Below are positions 6,904 to 8,809 of a DNA stretch of 8,809 nt, one piece after another; the stretch's first letter is position 1, and the number at the start of each line of letters is the position of its first letter. The notes under the pieces were generated by a model, which worked only from the letters and a program-made list of their open reading frames with translations, was not told where the DNA came from and ran no database searches. The stretch covers positions 1 through 8,809 of the forward strand of contig JAFYQY010000100.1 of the NCBI GenBank assembly GCA_017559685.1, read 5' to 3'. Origin of the DNA: Alistipes sp. GTDB lineage: Bacteria; Bacteroidota; Bacteroidia; Bacteroidales; Rikenellaceae. A program made the translations under genes and the position numbers.

Positions 6904-8259
6904 ATGCTCAAACGAACTATATTTTTGCTCGTTCTCCTGGCTTTGTGTGTGCCTATGAGTAGCTTTGCCAAGCGAAACAGAAGCACCGTGCAAGTGGTAC
7001 GAGTTCCCGTCTACGACACTATCCGTGTGACGGTTACCGACACCATCAAGATTGTACCAAAACCCGCACCACGCATCGACACTTTGCAACTTGCGCACAC
7101 CCCTGCCGAGATTGACTCGTTGATTGAGGCGTGGGCAATTCTCCATCAGGAGCAGGCTGAGAAGCAGTTCTTCGGCATTTATAATGCCATTACTGATTCG
7201 ATACCTTCGTTGCCCGTGGATACACTCTACAAACAGCGACTCAAGGATATGGTTTCGCCCGTACATCTACCCTACAACTACATCGTGCGCAACTACATCA
7301 ACCAATACTTCTCGGGGCGTTGGAGCCCATTGCGCAACGTGTTGGCGATGTCGAAATACTACTTCCCGATTATCGAGGAGGAGCTTCACGCCGCAGGTCT
7401 CCCTATGGAGTTGCGATTTCTGCCTGTTATCGAGTCGAACCTCTCGAGCCGAGCAACCTCCCGTATGGGTGCCGTAGGTCTGTGGCAGTTTATGCCTGCT
7501 ACGGGCAAGAATCTCGGTTTGGAGATTAACTCGTTGGTGGATGAGCGTTGCGACGTACTGAAGTCTACCCGTGCAGCTTGTAGTTTCTTGAAATATCTCT
7601 ACAACGCCTACGGCGATTGGGCACTCGCCATTGCCGCCTACAACTGTGGCCCAGGCAATGTAAACAAGGCGATTACCCGTGCCGGAGCCGAGGGTAAGAC
7701 CTATTGGGACATCTACGATTTCCTACCTCGTGAGACTCGTGGTTATGTGCCGAAGTATATCGCTGCGGCATACGCCTACACCTACCACGAGGCACACAAC
7801 ATCACCCCTGCCCCAACGCCTGAATGCGTGGCTACCGACACCATTATGATACATCGTGTGATGCACCTCGGACAGGTGGCATCCACCCTGAATATCCCTA
7901 TCGAGACTCTTCGAGACCTCAATCCGCAATATAAGTTGGATATCATTCCTGCTACGAAGAAGTCCTACTCGTTGCGATTGCCTACTCGTTATGTTAGTGA
8001 ATTTATCGAGAACGAGAAGGAGATTCACAGCAAGGACTCGCTCTACTTGAAGGAGTATATCAACCCAGCCAATTTGGAGAAGAAGCGAGCCGAAGGTGTG
8101 GGCTACATCTACACCGTGCGACAGGGCGACAATCTCGGCCTTATTGCGAAGCGTAACCGCTGTACGGTCAAGGAGTTGATGAAGTGGAACAAGCTCAACT
8201 CGACGGTTATTCGCCCAGGTCAGAAACTCCGCATCGAGAAGCCAAAACCAAGGGCTTAA
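6904..8259 (+). CDS. mltD: LysM-containing lytic murein transglycosylase, MltD-like
   Basis: It cleaves the MurNAc-GlcNAc bond of peptidoglycan, leaving 1,6-anhydro ends, in the periplasm. The 451-residue protein begins with a signal peptide (MLKR, hydrophobic core, FA before Lys23). No lipobox Cys is at the cleavage site, unlike E. coli MltD. The SLT domain (about 140-295) shows LPMELRFLPVIES with the likely catalytic Glu177, then MGAVGLWQFMPATG (188-201) and AAYNCGPGNV (244-253), all hallmarks of the goose-lysozyme-like fold. A degenerate LysM-like segment lies at about 316-360, and a clear LysM at 402-445 (YTVRQGDNLGLIAKRN ... IRPGQKLRI). The start is 8 bases after the stop of the DUF5683-type gene, so it belongs to the parAB operon. 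It probably remodels the wall during growth or division. Confidence 0.93.
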   Translation: MLKRTIFLLVLLALCVPMSSFAKRNRSTVQVVRVPVYDTIRVTVTDTIKIVPKPAPRIDTLQLAHTPAEIDSLIEAWAILHQEQAEKQFFGIYNAITDSIPSLPVDTLYKQRLKDMVSPVHLPYNYIVRNYINQYFSGRWSPLRNVLAMSKYYFPIIEEELHAAGLPMELRFLPVIESNLSSRATSRMGAVGLWQFMPATGKNLGLEINSLVDERCDVLKSTRAACSFLKYLYNAYGDWALAIAAYNCGPGNVNKAITRAGAEGKTYWDIYDFLPRETRGYVPKYIAAAYAYTYHEAHNITPAPTPECVATDTIMIHRVMHLGQVASTLNIPIETLRDLNPQYKLDIIPATKKSYSLRLPTRYVSEFIENEKEIHSKDSLYLKEYINPANLEKKRAEGVGYIYTVRQGDNLGLIAKRNRCTVKELMKWNKLNSTVIRPGQKLRIEKPKPRA

Positions 8260-8270
8260 CGAAGGGATAT

Positions 8271-8326
8271 AAAGCGAAAAGTGGCAAGCGAGAGTAATTT
8301 TTAATTACTAATTGCTGATTTTTAAT
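8271..8326. repeat. Degenerate heptanucleotide tandem repeat, two versions in series
   Basis: Eight contiguous 7-mers fill most of the spacer after the transglycosylase gene: AAAGCGA, AAAGTGG, CAAGCGA, then GAGTAAT, TTTTAAT, TACTAAT, TGCTGAT, TTTTAAT. The first three share AARGYGR and the last five share NNNTAAT, with the 7-bp phase kept across the change. It is noncoding and leads into the T-tract and promoter before rplY. Confidence 0.5.
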
Positions 8327-8333
8327 TTTTTTT
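8293..8333 (+). terminator. Weak candidate terminator after the parAB-mltD operon
   Basis: AGTAAT (8293-8298) can pair with ATTACT (8304-8309) around a 5-base loop, and T-rich DNA follows, including eight Ts at 8326-8333. The stem is entirely AT-rich apart from one pair and the Ts are not directly adjacent, so termination may be leaky. The hairpin may simply follow from the heptad repeats. Confidence 0.3.
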
Positions 8334-8345
8334 GACTACTTTTGC
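8312..8345 (+). promoter_or_regulatory. Promoter of rplY
   Basis: TACTTTTGC at 8337-8345 matches the -7 consensus TAnnTTTG. A TTG at 8312-8314 can serve as the -33 element with 22 bases between, slightly long. Transcription should begin close to 8349-8352, giving a leader of roughly 90 bases, which is much longer than that of parA. Confidence 0.65.
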
Positions 8346-8360
8346 GCTCGAATTTAAGAA

Positions 8361-8417
8361 ATGCAAGCGGTTATGGGATGCAGACTACGGGTTTGTGTTG
8401 AGTGCCGCCCAAGGTAA
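8361..8417 (+). CDS. Possible leader peptide (18 codons) upstream of rplY
   Basis: Directly downstream of the expected transcription start an ATG opens an 18-residue frame, MQAVMGCRLRVCVECRPR, ending in TAA. It has three Cys and four Arg. A purine-rich TAAGAA precedes the ATG. There is no homology that I recognise. It could be a regulatory uORF, or it could be chance within a structured leader. Confidence 0.25.
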   Translation: MQAVMGCRLRVCVECRPR

Positions 8418-8424
8418 TAACACA
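8394..8424 (+). other. RNA hairpin in the rplY leader
   Basis: UGUGUUG (8394-8400) can pair with UAACACA (8418-8424), a 7-bp stem with one G-U, closing a 17-base loop in which GCC/GGU may form an inner stem. It ends 17 bases before the rplY ATG and contains the stop codon of the small upstream frame. Leaders of ribosomal protein genes often carry autoregulatory structures, so such a role is plausible but is inference. Confidence 0.3.
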
Positions 8425-8441
8425 TTAAAAATTAAAACATT

Positions 8442-8809
8442 ATGAAGCATTTAACTTTGAAGGCTGAGCTCCGTACAGAGTTCGGTAAGAAGGCAGCTAA
8501 GGCTGCTCGTCGTGAGGGTTTGGTTCCTTGCAACCTCTATGGTGCAGGTGAGAACGTAACTTTCGTTGTTGATGAGAAGGAGCTCCGCTCTTTGATCTAC
8601 ACTCCAAGCTCGTTCATCGTAGAGTTGGATATCAACGGCAAGATCGAGAAGGCAGTTATGCGTGAGGCTCAGTTCCACCCAATCCGTGAGCAGATTCTCC
8701 ACGTTGACTTCTACCGTGTAGTTGAGGGTCAGCCAGTAGCAATCGCTCTCCCAGTTCGCCTTACAGGTAACGCTGAGGGTGTTAAGATCGGTGGTAAGTT
8801 GGCTCTTTC
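8442..8809 (+). CDS. rplY: 50S ribosomal protein L25/Ctc (truncated by window edge)
   Basis: L25 binds 5S rRNA in the large ribosomal subunit. The ATG at 8442 follows an A-rich stretch typical of Bacteroidetes translation starts, and 122 residues are visible before the edge. The L25 domain fills about residues 3-95: LKAELRTEFGKKAAKAARRE, then VPCNLYGAGENV (in place of the usual VPAVLYG), a strand-rich middle and the conserved FHPIREQILHVDFYRV (77-92). The following VEGQPVAIALPVRLTGNAEG marks the start of the C-terminal beta domain, so this is the long Ctc form. Codons are strongly biased (AAG, CGT, GGT, GCT), as expected for a highly expressed gene. It has its own promoter and leader, separate from the parAB operon. 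Confidence 0.95.
   Translation, partial: MKHLTLKAELRTEFGKKAAKAARREGLVPCNLYGAGENVTFVVDEKELRSLIYTPSSFIVELDINGKIEKAVMREAQFHPIREQILHVDFYRVVEGQPVAIALPVRLTGNAEGVKIGGKLAL

Noticed and set aside
1..8809. tRNA, rRNA, CRISPR array, insertion sequence or phage genes
   Set aside because: No cloverleaf, regularly spaced identical repeats, transposase motif or terminal inverted repeats were seen on reading both strands.

Overview
The window looks like a piece of a Bacteroidota chromosome, most likely Bacteroidales. Three things point there. Promoter-like elements fit the TAnnTTTG -7 box of that phylum. The gene set parA-parB-(DUF5683-type protein)-LysM lytic transglycosylase is typical of it. Intergenic DNA is AT-rich next to moderately GC-rich coding DNA. 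A genus such as Alistipes is possible but is only an impression.

Layout. The left part (1-3847) is read on the minus strand. In transcription order it holds a very long reading frame (1496-3847) that joins a CPBP intramembrane protease to an NAD(P)-dependent SDR/epimerase with a zinc-ribbon tail, then a strong intrinsic terminator. Next come an envelope lipoprotein of the peptidyl-prolyl isomerase/SurA type (491-1351) and the start of a SurA-like periplasmic chaperone (482 down to the window edge). The right part (3973-8809) is read on the plus strand: parA, parB (1-base overlap), a DUF5683-type envelope protein and an MltD-like transglycosylase, closely packed and probably one operon. A separate transcription unit beginning with rplY (ribosomal protein L25/Ctc) runs off the right edge. 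A 125-bp divergent intergenic region (3848-3972) carries the parAB promoter and a curious pair of repeated 8-mers.

Biology. The plus-strand cluster links chromosome segregation (ParA/ParB) to cell-wall and envelope proteins. The minus-strand pair handles outer-membrane protein folding. Nothing in the window is an obvious mobile element, phage, CRISPR or toxin-antitoxin system.

The most notable observations are these. (1) About 113 bases at the left edge do not continue SurA and instead resemble DNA polymerase III delta (HolA) of a Clostridia-like organism, which suggests an assembly chimera. (2) The protease and SDR are fused in one frame. (3) Degenerate 7-bp tandem repeats occur in the intergenic DNA, in two different sequence versions. 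(4) The rplY leader contains an 18-codon Cys/Arg-rich small ORF overlapping a hairpin. (5) The DUF5683-type protein contains an internal duplication. No wholly new defence or metabolic system could be supported.
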